Assembly: GCF_001685355.1 (NCBI RefSeq)
Contig: NZ_CP016438.1
Location: 6,324,001-6,388,000, forward strand
Direction of reading: 5' to 3'
DNA: 64,000 bases
Origin: Streptomyces lincolnensis
GTDB taxonomy: Bacteria > Actinomycetota > Actinomycetes > Streptomycetales > Streptomycetaceae
The number at the start of each line of letters is the position of its first letter. Position 1 is the stretch's first letter. Below are positions 40,579-52,703 of this stretch, piece by piece. The notes under the pieces are model-generated. The model was not told the DNA's origin. It saw nothing but the letters and a program-made list of their open reading frames with translations, and made no database searches. Position numbers and translations under genes: made by a program.

Positions 40579-43500
40579 TCACCCCCGCACAGCCGAAACC
40601 GCCACCCCCATCACCTCCCGGGAATGCCGCCCCGGCACCATCCTCAGTCGCCAGGCCTGCCAGCCTGATTCCAGGTTGATGCCGCGTTCCAGGAGGAGTT
40701 GGTACGCCGAGAGGTAGTCGTCGAGTTTGTCGTCGCGCAGGGGGTGGGTGGCGCGGGAGAGTTGGGCGAGTTCCTCCTGGGCGACGGCGGTGCCGACCTC
40801 GACGCCGCCCGGGGCGCCGTAGGGCAGCAGGGTGCACCTGAGGAAGCGGGCCCAGTCCTCGCCGCGGCGGTCGCCGTAGGAGGTGAACAGGCCGATCGCC
40901 TCGTCGCACAGGGTCAGGGCCTGGGGGATGCGGGCGTTGCCGGCGTCGACGACGGCGAGTTCGAGGCAGGTCCAGGCCTCGCCGTGGGCGACGCCGATGC
41001 GCTGGAAGTCGGCGCGGGCGTCGACCAGGAGCTGGCGGGCGAAGCCGGAGTTGCGCAGGGAGCCGGTCTGGGCGGCGCGCTGGTCGCGGGTGACGCGGGC
41101 GGAGTGGTGGCGGGCGCAGGCCAGGCCGTAGACGTCGCGGATACGGGAGAGCATCGTGCGGGAGCGTTCGAGTTCGCGGACGGCCAGGTCCAGGTCACCG
41201 GTCTCCTCCAGGGCCTGGCCCAGGTAGTAGACGGTCCAGGCCTCGCCGCGCGCGTCCTCGTTGTCGCGGTGCCGGGAGGCGGCCTGGCGCAGGCCGTCCA
41301 CCGCCGCCGAGGCGTCGCCGTCGATGAGCCGGGCCCGGGCCAGCTGCGTCATCGCCCAGGCCTCGCCCCGGGAGTCGCGGGTACGGCCGTAGAGATCGAG
41401 GGCCGCGCGCAGTTCCGACTCGGCGCGCGGTACGTCGCCCATGCGCAGGCCCAGCTGGCCGAGCTGGAAGTGGGCCCAGGCCTCGCCGTGGACGGACTCG
41501 CCGGCCCGGTGCAGGACCAGGGACTGGTTGAGCAGGTCCATGGCCTCGGACAGCCGGGCCCGGTCCCGCTGTACCGCCGCGAGCGCGTGCATCGTCCAGG
41601 CGCGGTCGGTGGCCAGCTCGGGCGGAGCCTGGAGGTCCAGGGCCTCCCGGAGCTTGGCCGCCGCCTCGGTGAGCTGGCCCTGGTGGTGCAGGGTGATGCC
41701 GAGCGAGCACAGGGCCCGGGCCGCGCCCGCGTCGTGATGGGCCTCCATGTAGAGGTCGACCACGGAGGTGAGGGTGGCGCGTGCCCGGTCCAGTTCGCCC
41801 AGCTGACGGGCCGCGATACCCGTGCGCCACTGCACCGAGCGGACCAGCAGTCCCTGGTCGACGGCCTGCGCGAGCTCGCTGATCTCGCCCAGGCGGTAGA
41901 GGTCGCCGCGCAGCAGGCAGTAGTCGCACAGGGCGCCCAGCAGATTCAGTACGGCCGCCTGGTTCACGCCCTCCGCGTGCCTCAGCGTCGCCGTGATGAA
42001 GCTCGACTCGTCGTCCAGCCAGCGCAGCGCCTCGTCCAGGGAGTGGAAGCCGTGCGGGCTGAAGCGGTCCGAGCGGGTCGACATGTTGCCGTCGACCAGG
42101 CGGAGCACGTTGTCGGCGAGGTCGGCGTAGTTCACGATCAGCCGCTCCTGCGCCGCCGCCCGCTCCGACGGCTCCTCCTCGTCGAGGAGACGGGCGTGGG
42201 CGAAGGCCCGGACGACGTCGTGCAGGCGGTAGCGGTTGCCGCGGACATGGTCGATCAGCCCCGCCTCGGCCAGCGCCGTGAGGTGGCGGGTCGCCTCCGC
42301 CTCGCCGGTGGCCAGCAGGGCGGCCGCCGCGGCGGCACCGAGCGAGGCCCGGCCCGCCAGGGCCAGCCGGCGCAGCAGCCGGCGGCCGGCGTCCGTCTGG
42401 TCGGTGTAGCGCAGCCACAGGACCCGCTCGGCAGGGCCCACGGGGCCGTATGCGCCGAGGTCCGAGGCCAGTTGGCGGGGGGAGCGCGGGCCGAGGGCGG
42501 AGCCCGCGATGCGCAGCGCCAGCGGCAGGCCGCCGCACAACTCCCTGATCCGGTCGGCCGATTCGGCGTCGTAGGGCGAGGTGCGGTCCTGGGCCGCCGC
42601 GCCCAGCAGCTCCTCGGCGCCGGCCTCGTCCAGGGTCCGCACCGGCAGTTCGTGCACCCACGCGGCGAGTTCGGCGGACAGCGCGAGGGGCTGCCGGGCG
42701 GTGACCAGGACCAGGCTGTCGGAGCGTTCGGGGACGAGGGCGCGGACCTGCTCGGCGTCCGAGGCGTCGTCCAGCACGATCGTGACCGGCAGACCCGTCA
42801 GATGCTGGTGGTACAGCTCGCCCAGCCGCTTGACCTGCTGGTCGGCGGAGGAACGCTCCCGGAACAGCAGTTGCTCGCGCGGCGCGCCGAGCCGGTTCAG
42901 CAGATGCAGCAGCGCGTCCCGGGTGGACAGCGGCTGCTCCTCCGGGCTGTCCCCGCGCAGGTCGACCACGCACGCGCCGCGGAAGTAGTCCTTCAGGTCA
43001 TGGGCGGCCCGCACGGCGAGTGTCGTACGGCCGCTGCCGGACGGCCCGTGCAGCACGACCACCGTCGGCCGGGTCTCCGTGCTGGCGCGGGCCGCCTGCA
43101 CCCACTGCCGGATCCGCGCCATCTCCTCCCGCCGCCCCGCGAACGGGCCTACGGACTCCGGGAGTTGGCCGAAGGACTGCTCCAGCACGCTCCGTCCGCG
43201 GGCCGCCGCGCTCTTGTCGGCGCCCTTCAGCCGCGGCCCGGCCTTCTTGGGCCCGGTGGAGGCGTTGCGCACCCGCTGCTGGTCGAGATACGGGCGGATG
43301 CCGCGCACCTCCAGCGCCGTCAGCCACTGAAGCCGCAGTTGCTCGGGCCCGCCCGGCTGGCCCATCGCGCCCGCCCGGTGATGCGCGGCGGGCAGATGCG
43401 AACCGGCGACCTTCACCACGGTCGCCGCCGCGCCCACCACCGCCACGGTCGCCCCGGCGCCCAGCGCGGTGCCCGCACCGGTGCCGAGGGCGAGGTCGGC

Positions 43501-43782
43501 GACGGTCGCCGCGACCGCCGCGACACCCGCCACCAGCAGGGGAGTACCGCCGCCCTCCTTCGCGTAGCGCTGCCCGAAGGTGAGCTGACCCGCGGCCGCC
43601 TCGTCCAGCGCGCGCGTGTACGCCTCGTACTCCTCCGCCGCCGTCTGCGCCATGCCGTCCAGCGCGCCCCGCGCCCGCGACAGCAGTACACCGCCGTCGG
43701 TACGCCCTCCCGTGCGCCGTACCTCTTCCTCCACGGCCCGGGCCAACAGCCGCTCGGCCTCCGCGCGATGGCTGTCCCGCAT
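40579..43782 (-). CDS. STAND-type NTPase (NB-ARC-like) with TPR repeats and N-terminal membrane segments
   Basis: A 1067-residue signalling NTPase. Residues about 80-130 are Ala/Gly/Val-rich and could form two membrane helices. The nucleotide domain (about 210-480) has a Walker A variant GPSGSGRTT in which Lys is replaced by Arg252, Walker [11 protein letters not shown] and a [13 protein letters not shown] motif of NB-ARC proteins. A winged-helix region (about 490-580) is followed by many TPR-like helix pairs (about 650-1000; e.g. [18 protein letters not shown]). No DNA-binding domain is seen. Such proteins oligomerise on sensing a ligand. ATG 43782 follows GGAGGGGG. Convergent with the Fic gene. 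Confidence 0.88.
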   Translation of the reverse strand: MRDSHRAEAERLLARAVEEEVRRTGGRTDGGVLLSRARGALDGMAQTAAEEYEAYTRALDEAAAGQLTFGQRYAKEGGGTPLLVAGVAAVAATVADLALGTGAGTALGAGATVAVVGAAATVVKVAGSHLPAAHHRAGAMGQPGGPEQLRLQWLTALEVRGIRPYLDQQRVRNASTGPKKAGPRLKGADKSAAARGRSVLEQSFGQLPESVGPFAGRREEMARIRQWVQAARASTETRPTVVVLHGPSGSGRTTLAVRAAHDLKDYFRGACVVDLRGDSPEEQPLSTRDALLHLLNRLGAPREQLLFRERSSADQQVKRLGELYHQHLTGLPVTIVLDDASDAEQVRALVPERSDSLVLVTARQPLALSAELAAWVHELPVRTLDEAGAEELLGAAAQDRTSPYDAESADRIRELCGGLPLALRIAGSALGPRSPRQLASDLGAYGPVGPAERVLWLRYTDQTDAGRRLLRRLALAGRASLGAAAAAALLATGEAEATRHLTALAEAGLIDHVRGNRYRLHDVVRAFAHARLLDEEEPSERAAAQERLIVNYADLADNVLRLVDGNMSTRSDRFSPHGFHSLDEALRWLDDESSFITATLRHAEGVNQAAVLNLLGALCDYCLLRGDLYRLGEISELAQAVDQGLLVRSVQWRTGIAARQLGELDRARATLTSVVDLYMEAHHDAGAARALCSLGITLHHQGQLTEAAAKLREALDLQAPPELATDRAWTMHALAAVQRDRARLSEAMDLLNQSLVLHRAGESVHGEAWAHFQLGQLGLRMGDVPRAESELRAALDLYGRTRDSRGEAWAMTQLARARLIDGDASAAVDGLRQAASRHRDNEDARGEAWTVYYLGQALEETGDLDLAVRELERSRTMLSRIRDVYGLACARHHSARVTRDQRAAQTGSLRNSGFARQLLVDARADFQRIGVAHGEAWTCLELAVVDAGNARIPQALTLCDEAIGLFTSYGDRRGEDWARFLRCTLLPYGAPGGVEVGTAVAQEELAQLSRATHPLRDDKLDDYLSAYQLLLERGINLESGWQAWRLRMVPGRHSREVMGVAVSAVRG

Positions 43783-43938
43783 GTCACGTCCCCCTCCGGC
43801 AGCAACGGCTTTCTTGGTCAAGTGTGCTGCGTACGGCGCACGGGGGCGAGGGGGCGGGGCACCCTGGATCATCCGGCGGGCACCGCCCGGGACCCGCCTG
43901 ACGCATGGTCGGCGGGGTACTGCGGCAGGATGGACCCC

Positions 43939-45972
<2,034 letters not shown>

Positions 45973-46048
45973 AATACCGTTCTGAAACACACTATTTATC
46001 GGAACAGTCCCCGTCCTTCACACTTCCCCCCTAACGTCTGCACAGTAA

Positions 46049-46073
46049 AGTGGCGGGTGGGGAGCCCGCCGCT
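46049..46073 (+). other. Hairpin in the leader of the glycosyltransferase operon
   Basis: Arms AGTGGCGGG and CCCGCCGCT (one G-T pair) enclose TGGGGAG, ending 14 bases before the GTG start. A preceding AT-rich patch (45972-46000) probably holds the promoter, but no clear -35/-10 pair was found. Confidence 0.4.
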
Positions 46074-46087
46074 ACCGGGGGGATTAG

Positions 46088-47383
46088 GTGATCCGGGGGG
46101 ATCCGTTGCTGACTGCTGTCTTCGTCGCTGCCGTTTCGCTTGCTCTGTTCTGGATGGCGGCGTTCACCCTGTGGTGGCAGATGCACGCCTGGCGTACGCC
46201 GGAGGTGCTCGCCTCCACCCGCTTCAGCAGACCGGACGGTGGCGAGCACCTGTCCTTCTCGCTGCTGCTTCCGGCACGGCACGAGCAGGCGGTGCTCGAT
46301 CACACCATCCGGCGCCTGCTGGAATCGAGCCACACGGACTTCGAGATCATCGTGATCGTCGGGCACGACGACCCGGAGACCACGGCGGTCGCCTGCGACG
46401 CCGCGGAGCGTGATCCCCGGGTGCGGGTCGTCGTCGACACGCACGAGCGGAAGAACAAGCCGAAGGCCATGAACACGGCGCTGCCGCACTGCCGCGGTGA
46501 CGTCGTCGGGGTGTTCGACGCCGAGGACCAGGTCCATCCGGAGCTGCTCGCGCACGTCGACCACGCGTTCCGGACCACCGGCGCGGACGTCGTGCAGGGC
46601 GGCGTCCAGCTCATCAACTTCCACTCCAGCTGGTACAGCCTGCGCAACTGCCTGGAGTACTTCTTCTGGTTCCGCTCCCGGCTGCACCTGCACGCGCAGA
46701 AAGGGTTCATCCCGCTCGGCGGCAACACCGTCTTCGTCAAGACGGACGTGCTCAGGGAGGCCGAGGGCTGGGACCCCGACTGCCTCGCCGAGGACTGCGA
46801 CCTCGGGGTGCGGCTGTCCAGCGTCGGCAAGAAGGTCGTCGTCGCCTACGACTCCGACATGGTGACCAAGGAGGAGACGCCCGGCTCGCTGATGTCGCTG
46901 CTCAAGCAGCGCACCCGCTGGAACCAGGGCTTCCTCCAGGTGTACCGCAAGAAGGACTGGAAGCAACTTCCCGGCTTCGGGCAGCGGTTGCTCGCCCGCT
47001 ACACCCTCATGACGCCGTTCATGCAGGCCTTCACCGGTGTCATCATCCCGCTGAACGTGGTGATCGCGCTCTTCCTCGACGTGCCCGTGGGCATCGCCTT
47101 CATCACCTTCCTGCCGGCCGTGACCGCCCTGGTCACCTTCGTCTTCGAGATCGTCGGGCTGCACGACTTCGGCAAGCAGTACGGGCTCCGCGTCCGCTTC
47201 GTCCACTACCTCAAGCTCGTCGTGGGCGGCCCCTTCTACCAGGTGCTCCTCGCGGGGGCCGCCATTCGCGCCGTATGGCGTGAGCAGCGCGGCCGTACCG
47301 ACTGGGAGCTCACGACCCATGTCGGCGCGCATCTCCCCACGGCCGAAGCGAACCGAGAGTTCCGAGAGGACGTCCCGGCGTGA
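46088..47383 (+). CDS. Membrane glycosyltransferase family 2 (processive type)
   Basis: A 431-residue membrane enzyme with an N-terminal helix (about 8-30), a GT-A domain and three to four C-terminal helices. The catalytic signature is that of cellulose/hyaluronan/poly-GlcNAc synthases: DAED (Asp144-Asp147), AEDCDLG, and QRTRW near residue 275. It should polymerise and extrude a polysaccharide from a UDP-sugar. Start is GTG 46088. First gene of a four-gene operon with overlapping stops and starts, ending in a radical-copper oxidase; this recalls the CslA-GlxA locus but with different partners. Confidence 0.92.
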   Translation: MIRGDPLLTAVFVAAVSLALFWMAAFTLWWQMHAWRTPEVLASTRFSRPDGGEHLSFSLLLPARHEQAVLDHTIRRLLESSHTDFEIIVIVGHDDPETTAVACDAAERDPRVRVVVDTHERKNKPKAMNTALPHCRGDVVGVFDAEDQVHPELLAHVDHAFRTTGADVVQGGVQLINFHSSWYSLRNCLEYFFWFRSRLHLHAQKGFIPLGGNTVFVKTDVLREAEGWDPDCLAEDCDLGVRLSSVGKKVVVAYDSDMVTKEETPGSLMSLLKQRTRWNQGFLQVYRKKDWKQLPGFGQRLLARYTLMTPFMQAFTGVIIPLNVVIALFLDVPVGIAFITFLPAVTALVTFVFEIVGLHDFGKQYGLRVRFVHYLKLVVGGPFYQVLLAGAAIRAVWREQRGRTDWELTTHVGAHLPTAEANREFREDVPA

Positions 47384-49029
47384 CCTCCACACTTCCCGCG
47401 GTGACCACCCCGAAGGTCCCCGCGCAGCGGCAGCCTGCACCCGAGACCGGTTCGGCCGGCCGAACGGTTCCGCCGACGCGACTGCGGTCCTCCCGCCTGG
47501 ACCTCCTGCTGTGCGGAGTGCTCCTGGTGGCGATCCTCGTCGTCCAGGGCTGGAACATCGCCGACTACCCGACCCTCAGCGACGACGAGGGCACCTACCT
47601 CGCCCAGGCCTGGGCCGTCCAGGAGGGCAAGGGCCTCGCCCACTACACGTACTGGTACGACCACCCGCCCCTCGGCTGGATCCAGCTCGCCGTGCTGACC
47701 TGGATACCCTCGCTGATCAGCCCCGAGTCGATGACCGTCGGCTCGATGCGCGTGATGATGCTCGTGATCAGCGGAATCAGCGCGGTGCTGATCTACGTCC
47801 TGGGCCGCCGGCTCGCCCTGCCCCGCTGGGCCGCCGGGCTCGGCATGGTCCTGTTCGGGCTCTCGCCGCTCTCGGTGGTCCTCCAGCGCGAGATCTTCCT
47901 CGACAACATCGCGGTGATGTGGACGCTGCTCGCGTTCACCCTCGCCGCCTCCCCGAACCGCCATCTCTGGCACCACTTCGGCGCGGGCATCGCGGCCGCC
48001 ACGGCCGTCCTGACCAAGGAGACGATGCTCGTCATCCTGCCCGCCCTGCTGGTCACGCTGTGGCGGCACAGCCACAAGGACACCCGGAAGTTCGCCGTCA
48101 CCGGCGCCATCACGGCCTGCACGCTGATCGGCTTCGCCTACCCCCTCTTCGCCCTCCTCAAGGGCGAGCTGCTGCCCGGCGGCGGCCACGTCTCCCTGTG
48201 GGACGGCGTCAAGTACCAGATGACCCGGCCCGGTTCGGGCTTCATCCTCGACCAGGGCTCCGGCTCCTGGGGCGTCTTCCAGTCGTGGCTCTACTACGAC
48301 CGCATCCTGCCGCTCGGCGGCCTGGCCGGCGCGCTCCTGCTCCTGGTCACCTGGCGCTGGTCGGTCACCGCCCGCGCGCTGGCCGGCCCGGCGGCGGCGG
48401 TCGCGATCCTCGCCGCGCTGGCCCTGCGCCCCAACGGCTACCTGCCCGCGATGTACGTCATCCAGGCGCTGCCCTTCCTCGCCCTGGTCCTCGCCGGCGG
48501 CACCGCGTCCGTCGCCCACGCCGTGCTGCGCAGGTGGCGGGCGGACGGGGAGAAACGGTTGGTCACCGGTGGGCGGTACGCCCTGGCCGCGGTCCTCGCG
48601 ATCGCCGCCGGCGCCTATGTCGTACCGAAGTGGTACGACGGCGCCCGCACCGCCGTCACCGTCGACGCCAACGCCCCCTACAAGGCCGCCACCAAGTGGC
48701 TGAGCAGCGAAGTGGAGCACCCGGAGGACACGCGGGTACTCGTGGACGACGCGATGTGGCTGGACCTGGTGCACGCCGGGTACCGGCCCGGTCTCGGCGT
48801 CATCTGGTTCTACAAGGCCGACCTCGACCCGGCGGTGACGAAGACGATGCCGCGCGGCTGGAAGGACATCGACTACGTCGTCGCCTCGCCGACGGTCCGG
48901 CGCGACGCGGTCGACCTGCCCAACGTCAAGGCCGCCATCCAGCATTCGACACCGGTCGCCACCTTCGGCACCGGCGACGACCGGATCGAGATCCGCCAGG
49001 TCCAGACCGCCTCCGGAGGCGCACGATGA
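47380..49029 (+). CDS. GT-C fold glycosyltransferase (ArnT/PMT-like, family 39 type)
   Basis: A 549-residue polytopic protein of about 11 helices. The first outer loop has SDDEGTYLAQAW, the acidic pair expected at the catalytic site of GT-C enzymes that use polyprenyl-phosphate sugars, followed by YDHPPLGWIQLAVL, a hallmark of the ArnT/PMT group. It should transfer a sugar from a lipid carrier to an extracytoplasmic acceptor. GTG 47380 overlaps the preceding stop by four bases. Confidence 0.9.
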   Translation: MTSTLPAVTTPKVPAQRQPAPETGSAGRTVPPTRLRSSRLDLLLCGVLLVAILVVQGWNIADYPTLSDDEGTYLAQAWAVQEGKGLAHYTYWYDHPPLGWIQLAVLTWIPSLISPESMTVGSMRVMMLVISGISAVLIYVLGRRLALPRWAAGLGMVLFGLSPLSVVLQREIFLDNIAVMWTLLAFTLAASPNRHLWHHFGAGIAAATAVLTKETMLVILPALLVTLWRHSHKDTRKFAVTGAITACTLIGFAYPLFALLKGELLPGGGHVSLWDGVKYQMTRPGSGFILDQGSGSWGVFQSWLYYDRILPLGGLAGALLLLVTWRWSVTARALAGPAAAVAILAALALRPNGYLPAMYVIQALPFLALVLAGGTASVAHAVLRRWRADGEKRLVTGGRYALAAVLAIAAGAYVVPKWYDGARTAVTVDANAPYKAATKWLSSEVEHPEDTRVLVDDAMWLDLVHAGYRPGLGVIWFYKADLDPAVTKTMPRGWKDIDYVVASPTVRRDAVDLPNVKAAIQHSTPVATFGTGDDRIEIRQVQTASGGAR

Positions 49030-50219
49030 CCCACGAGTACACGGTGCCCGGAGAGCTGGGCGAACCGGTCGTAGAGACCGCCGAAGTAGCGGAGCCCGGG
49101 GCCGTCACGATCGTCGTGCCGACCTTCAACGAGTCCGCCAACATCCGCCAACTGCTGCGCCAGATCACCGAGTCGGTGCCCTCGCGGCTGCCCTGTGAGG
49201 TCGTCTTCGTGGACGACTCCACCGACGACACCCCCCAGGTCATCCACGAGGCCGCCAAGGACTGCCCGTTCCCGGTGACCGTGCTGCACCGGGACGAGCC
49301 GGTCGGCGGGCTCGGCGGCGCGGTCGTCGAGGGCATGAAGGCGGCCACCTCGGAGTGGATCGTCGTCATGGACGGCGACTGCCAGCACCCGCCGTCCCTG
49401 GTACCGGAGTTGGTCGCCACCGGTGAACGCTCCAACGCCGGGCTCGTCGTCGCCTCCCGCTACATCAAGGGCGGCAGCCGGGCCGGGCTCGCGGGCAGCT
49501 ACCGCGTCGCCGTCTCGCGCGGGGCGACCTGGCTGACCAAGGCGCTCTTCCCGCGCCGGCTGCATGGCATCAGCGACCCGATGAGCGGCTTCTTCGCGAT
49601 CCGCCGCAGCGCCGTCACCGCCGAGGTGCTCCAGCCGCTCGGCTACAAGATCCTCCTCGAACTCGCCGTCCGCAGCCGTCCGCGCGGGGTGACCGAGATC
49701 CCGTTCGTCTTCCAGGACCGGTTCGCGGGCGAGTCCAAGTCGAGCGCGCAGGAGGGCCTGCGCTTCCTGCGCCATCTGGCCGGGCTGCGCACCGCCTCGC
49801 CGGTGGCCCGCATGGTCGGCTTCGGGCTGATCGGCGTGACCGGCTTCGTGCCGAACCTGCTCGCGCTGTGGATGCTGACCAGGGCCGGCCTGCACTACGT
49901 GCCCGCCGAGATCATCGCCAACCAGTTCGGTGTGGCCTGGAACTTCCTGCTCATCGAACATCTGCTGTTCCGCGACCGGCGCCGACACCGGCGCCTGTGG
50001 GACCGCATCGGCCGGTTCGGGTTGCTCGCCAACGCCGATCTCGTGCTGCGGATCCCGCTGATCGCGCTGTTCGTCCACCGGCTCGGGATGGGCGCGCTCT
50101 CCGCGACCGCGCTCGCCCTGGTGACGACCTTCGTCCTGCGCTTCGTGGGGACCGAGGCGTTGGTCTACCTCCCGCGCAGGGGGCGTGGGAGTGGTACCGC
50201 AGCAAGGAGAGCAGTGTGA
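49026..50219 (+). CDS. Polyprenyl-phosphate glycosyltransferase (GT2, DPM1-like) fused to GtrA domain
   Basis: 397 residues: an N-terminal GT-A domain (about 22-250) with VVPTFNESANIRQLL, VDDSTDD and DGDCQHPP as nucleotide-sugar and metal sites, then a GtrA-type membrane domain of four helices (about 262-385; GFGLIGVTGFVPNLLALW). It probably makes a polyprenyl-phosphate sugar and flips or positions it for the GT-C enzyme encoded just upstream. ATG 49026 overlaps the previous stop (ATGA). Confidence 0.92.
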   Translation: MTHEYTVPGELGEPVVETAEVAEPGAVTIVVPTFNESANIRQLLRQITESVPSRLPCEVVFVDDSTDDTPQVIHEAAKDCPFPVTVLHRDEPVGGLGGAVVEGMKAATSEWIVVMDGDCQHPPSLVPELVATGERSNAGLVVASRYIKGGSRAGLAGSYRVAVSRGATWLTKALFPRRLHGISDPMSGFFAIRRSAVTAEVLQPLGYKILLELAVRSRPRGVTEIPFVFQDRFAGESKSSAQEGLRFLRHLAGLRTASPVARMVGFGLIGVTGFVPNLLALWMLTRAGLHYVPAEIIANQFGVAWNFLLIEHLLFRDRRRHRRLWDRIGRFGLLANADLVLRIPLIALFVHRLGMGALSATALALVTTFVLRFVGTEALVYLPRRGRGSGTAARRAV

Positions 50220-52633
50220 GAAAGAAGAGCCGCCTGTACCGAAGAAGAACCGCGCTGGTCGGGGTGGGGGCCCTGACCGCCGGTCTCCTCCTCACCTCGC
50301 CCCAGTCCGCCTCCGCCGCCAACCTCGTCAAGAACCCCGGCTTCGAGACCGCCGGCACCGCCGACATGCCCGCCTGCTGGGAGAAGTCCGGCTGGGGCAA
50401 CAACGACTTCAGCTTCACCACCACCTCCGACGCCCACTCCGGCTCCAAGGCCATGAAGGTCGAGCTGACCCGCCGGGTCGACGGCGACCGCAAGGCCCTG
50501 ATCACCGAGTCGGCGGAGTGCGCGCCGGTGGTGGCGCCGGGCAAGCAGTACGACCTCGGCCTCTGGTACAAGTCGACCACGCCGGACGCCTCCCTCACGC
50601 TGTTCCGGCACGACGCCGCGGGCGGCTGGCAGTACTGGACCGACCTCAAGACCCTCCAGATGCAGGCCGGCTGGACACAGACAACGGTCCGCACACCCGA
50701 GGTCCCGGCCGGCACCGACCGCATCACCTGGGGCGTCTCCGTCTACGGCACGGGCTCGGCGACCACCGACGACTACACGATGGAACAGGTCGCCGACCCG
50801 GTCCCGGACCCGGAGTGCACGGGCACCGCCGAGCAGTGCGCCGACGGCAAGTGGGACGTGCTGGCCACGAAGAACCCGGTGCGCTCCATGCACTCGGTCG
50901 TCCTGCACAACGGCAAGGTGCTGCTGATCGCGGGCTCCGGCAACGACGAGGCCATGTTCAAGGCGGGCACCTTCACCTCCGCCGTGTACAACCCGGCCAA
51001 CGGCAGCTACAAGATCATCCCCACGCCCAAGGACATGTTCTGCGCCGGGCACGTCCAGCTCCAGGACGGGCGGGTGCTGGTGATGAGCGGCAACAAGGGC
51101 TACCCGACGGCGGACGGCACGGTCGGCTACCAGGGGTACAAGGACTCGTACATCTTCGACCCCGTGACCGAGACCTACAGCAAGACCAACAACATGAACG
51201 ACGGCCACTGGTACCCGTCGGCGACCGCCCTCGGCAACGGTGACGTCATCTCCTTCGGCGGTCTGAAGGAGGACTCCACCGGCTCGGTGACCGCCGAGCG
51301 GTGGTCGGACGCCGAGCAGCAGTGGCTGCCGACGTGGAAGGTCAACCAGACCTGGTCGTACTGGGGCCTGTACCCGTCGATGATCCTCATGCAGGACGGC
51401 CGCCTCTTCTACTCGGGCAGCCATGTCTTCGGCAACAACATCCCGGGCACCGGGTCGGCGATCTACGACTACGACGCCAACACCGTCACCCAGGTGCCGG
51501 GCCTCCAGAGGAAGGACGAGCGCGACCAGTCGGCGAGCGTGCTGCTGCCCCCGGCGCAGGACCAGAAGGTCCTCACCATCGGCGGCGGCAACATCGACTC
51601 CAACCCGGACGCCAACCGGCTGACCGACGTCATCGACCTCAAGGAGCCCAACCCGGCCTACGTGGCCGGTCCGCCGCTGCCGCAGGGCACGGTCGACCTC
51701 GGCAACGGCAAGGTCCCGCAGACCGGCGCCCAGGGCAAGATGTACGTCTCCGCCGTCCTGCTGCCCGACGGCAAGGTGCTGGAGACCGGCGGTGCGCTGC
51801 ACAACCGCGCCAACCCGGTCTACGAGTCGTCGATCTACGACCCGGCCACGGGCACCTTCGACCCGGTGGCCGCCGACCCCGAGGCCCGCGGCTACCACTC
51901 GTCGTCGTTCCTGCTGCCCGACGGCCGGGTGATGTCGACCGGCGACAACCCGGGCAACGGCACCTGGAACCACAACGTGTCGATCTACACGCCGCCCTAT
52001 CTCCTCAAGGGCGCGCGGCCCACGATCACGTCGGTCATCGACACCGAGTGGAACTACGGCGACACCCAGCGGATCACCGTCGACCGGCCCATCGCCAAGG
52101 CCGAGCTGATCCGCCCGGCCGCGGTCACGCACTCCTCGGACCCGAACCAGCGGTTCGTGGACCTGCCGCTGTCCGTGGACGGCAACAACATCGACCTGAA
52201 CGTGACGAGCAACCCCAACCTGGCCCCGCCCGGCTGGTACATGCTCTTCGCGGTCGACGCCAACGGTGTCCCGTCGGTCGCCAAGTGGGTCCATCTGCAA
52301 GGTCCTTCGGCCCTGAGCGCGACGGACGCCTCCGCGCACGTCCACTCCTTCGCCGACTCCCCGGAAGGCACGTTCGCGGGGCCCGGCAAGAAGAAGACCT
52401 CCCAGAAGGTCAGCCCGACCGTCGCCGGCTGCGACCGGCACTACGGCTCGATCAACGTCTGCGTGCCCACCGCCTTCCCGGACGAGGTCAAGGCGACCAC
52501 GGCCGCCCGCTGCGACTGGCTCAAGGCGAACGACTACGGCCGCCTGAAGGTCAACGGCAAGGACGACCCGCTGAAACTGGACCGCAACAGGGACGGGATC
52601 GCCTGCGGAAAGGGTGATGTGGCCAAGCGCTAG
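50216..52633 (+). CDS. Secreted radical-copper (galactose oxidase-like) oxidase with Excalibur-like C-terminus
   Basis: An 805-residue exported enzyme. Signal peptide 1-35 (cut near SASAA), a carbohydrate-binding-like beta domain (about 37-190), a kelch propeller (about 215-590) and a DUF1929-type domain (about 598-705). All galactose-oxidase copper residues have counterparts: Cys276 in MFCAGH and Tyr333 in HWYPSAT as the Cys-Tyr cofactor, Tyr560-His561 in RGYHSSS, and His639 in VTHSSD. The last 75 residues (Cys-rich, ending LDRNRDGIACG) resemble an Excalibur calcium-binding domain. It should oxidise primary alcohols of the glycan made by the operon, giving aldehyde and H2O2. GTG 50216 overlaps the previous stop and follows AAGGAG. 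Confidence 0.92.
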   Translation: MRKKSRLYRRRTALVGVGALTAGLLLTSPQSASAANLVKNPGFETAGTADMPACWEKSGWGNNDFSFTTTSDAHSGSKAMKVELTRRVDGDRKALITESAECAPVVAPGKQYDLGLWYKSTTPDASLTLFRHDAAGGWQYWTDLKTLQMQAGWTQTTVRTPEVPAGTDRITWGVSVYGTGSATTDDYTMEQVADPVPDPECTGTAEQCADGKWDVLATKNPVRSMHSVVLHNGKVLLIAGSGNDEAMFKAGTFTSAVYNPANGSYKIIPTPKDMFCAGHVQLQDGRVLVMSGNKGYPTADGTVGYQGYKDSYIFDPVTETYSKTNNMNDGHWYPSATALGNGDVISFGGLKEDSTGSVTAERWSDAEQQWLPTWKVNQTWSYWGLYPSMILMQDGRLFYSGSHVFGNNIPGTGSAIYDYDANTVTQVPGLQRKDERDQSASVLLPPAQDQKVLTIGGGNIDSNPDANRLTDVIDLKEPNPAYVAGPPLPQGTVDLGNGKVPQTGAQGKMYVSAVLLPDGKVLETGGALHNRANPVYESSIYDPATGTFDPVAADPEARGYHSSSFLLPDGRVMSTGDNPGNGTWNHNVSIYTPPYLLKGARPTITSVIDTEWNYGDTQRITVDRPIAKAELIRPAAVTHSSDPNQRFVDLPLSVDGNNIDLNVTSNPNLAPPGWYMLFAVDANGVPSVAKWVHLQGPSALSATDASAHVHSFADSPEGTFAGPGKKKTSQKVSPTVAGCDRHYGSINVCVPTAFPDEVKATTAARCDWLKANDYGRLKVNGKDDPLKLDRNRDGIACGKGDVAKR

Positions 52634-52652
52634 CCTCGCGGAGAACCGCTCG

Positions 52653-52696
52653 GGGCGCGCTCCACGACGGCCGCCGGCCGCTCGTGGAGCGCGCCC
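52653..52696. terminator. Bidirectional terminator after the glycan operon
   Basis: Perfect 15-bp arms GGGCGCGCTCCACGA (52653-52667) and its complement (52682-52696) lie between the oxidase stop and the convergent TetR gene. Confidence 0.8.
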
Positions 52697-52703
52697 TGTC
52701 GGT

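Noticed and set aside
46001..46040. GGAAC and CGTCT before the glycan operon as an ECF promoter
   Set aside because: The elements are about 30 bases apart, too far for an ECF sigma factor.
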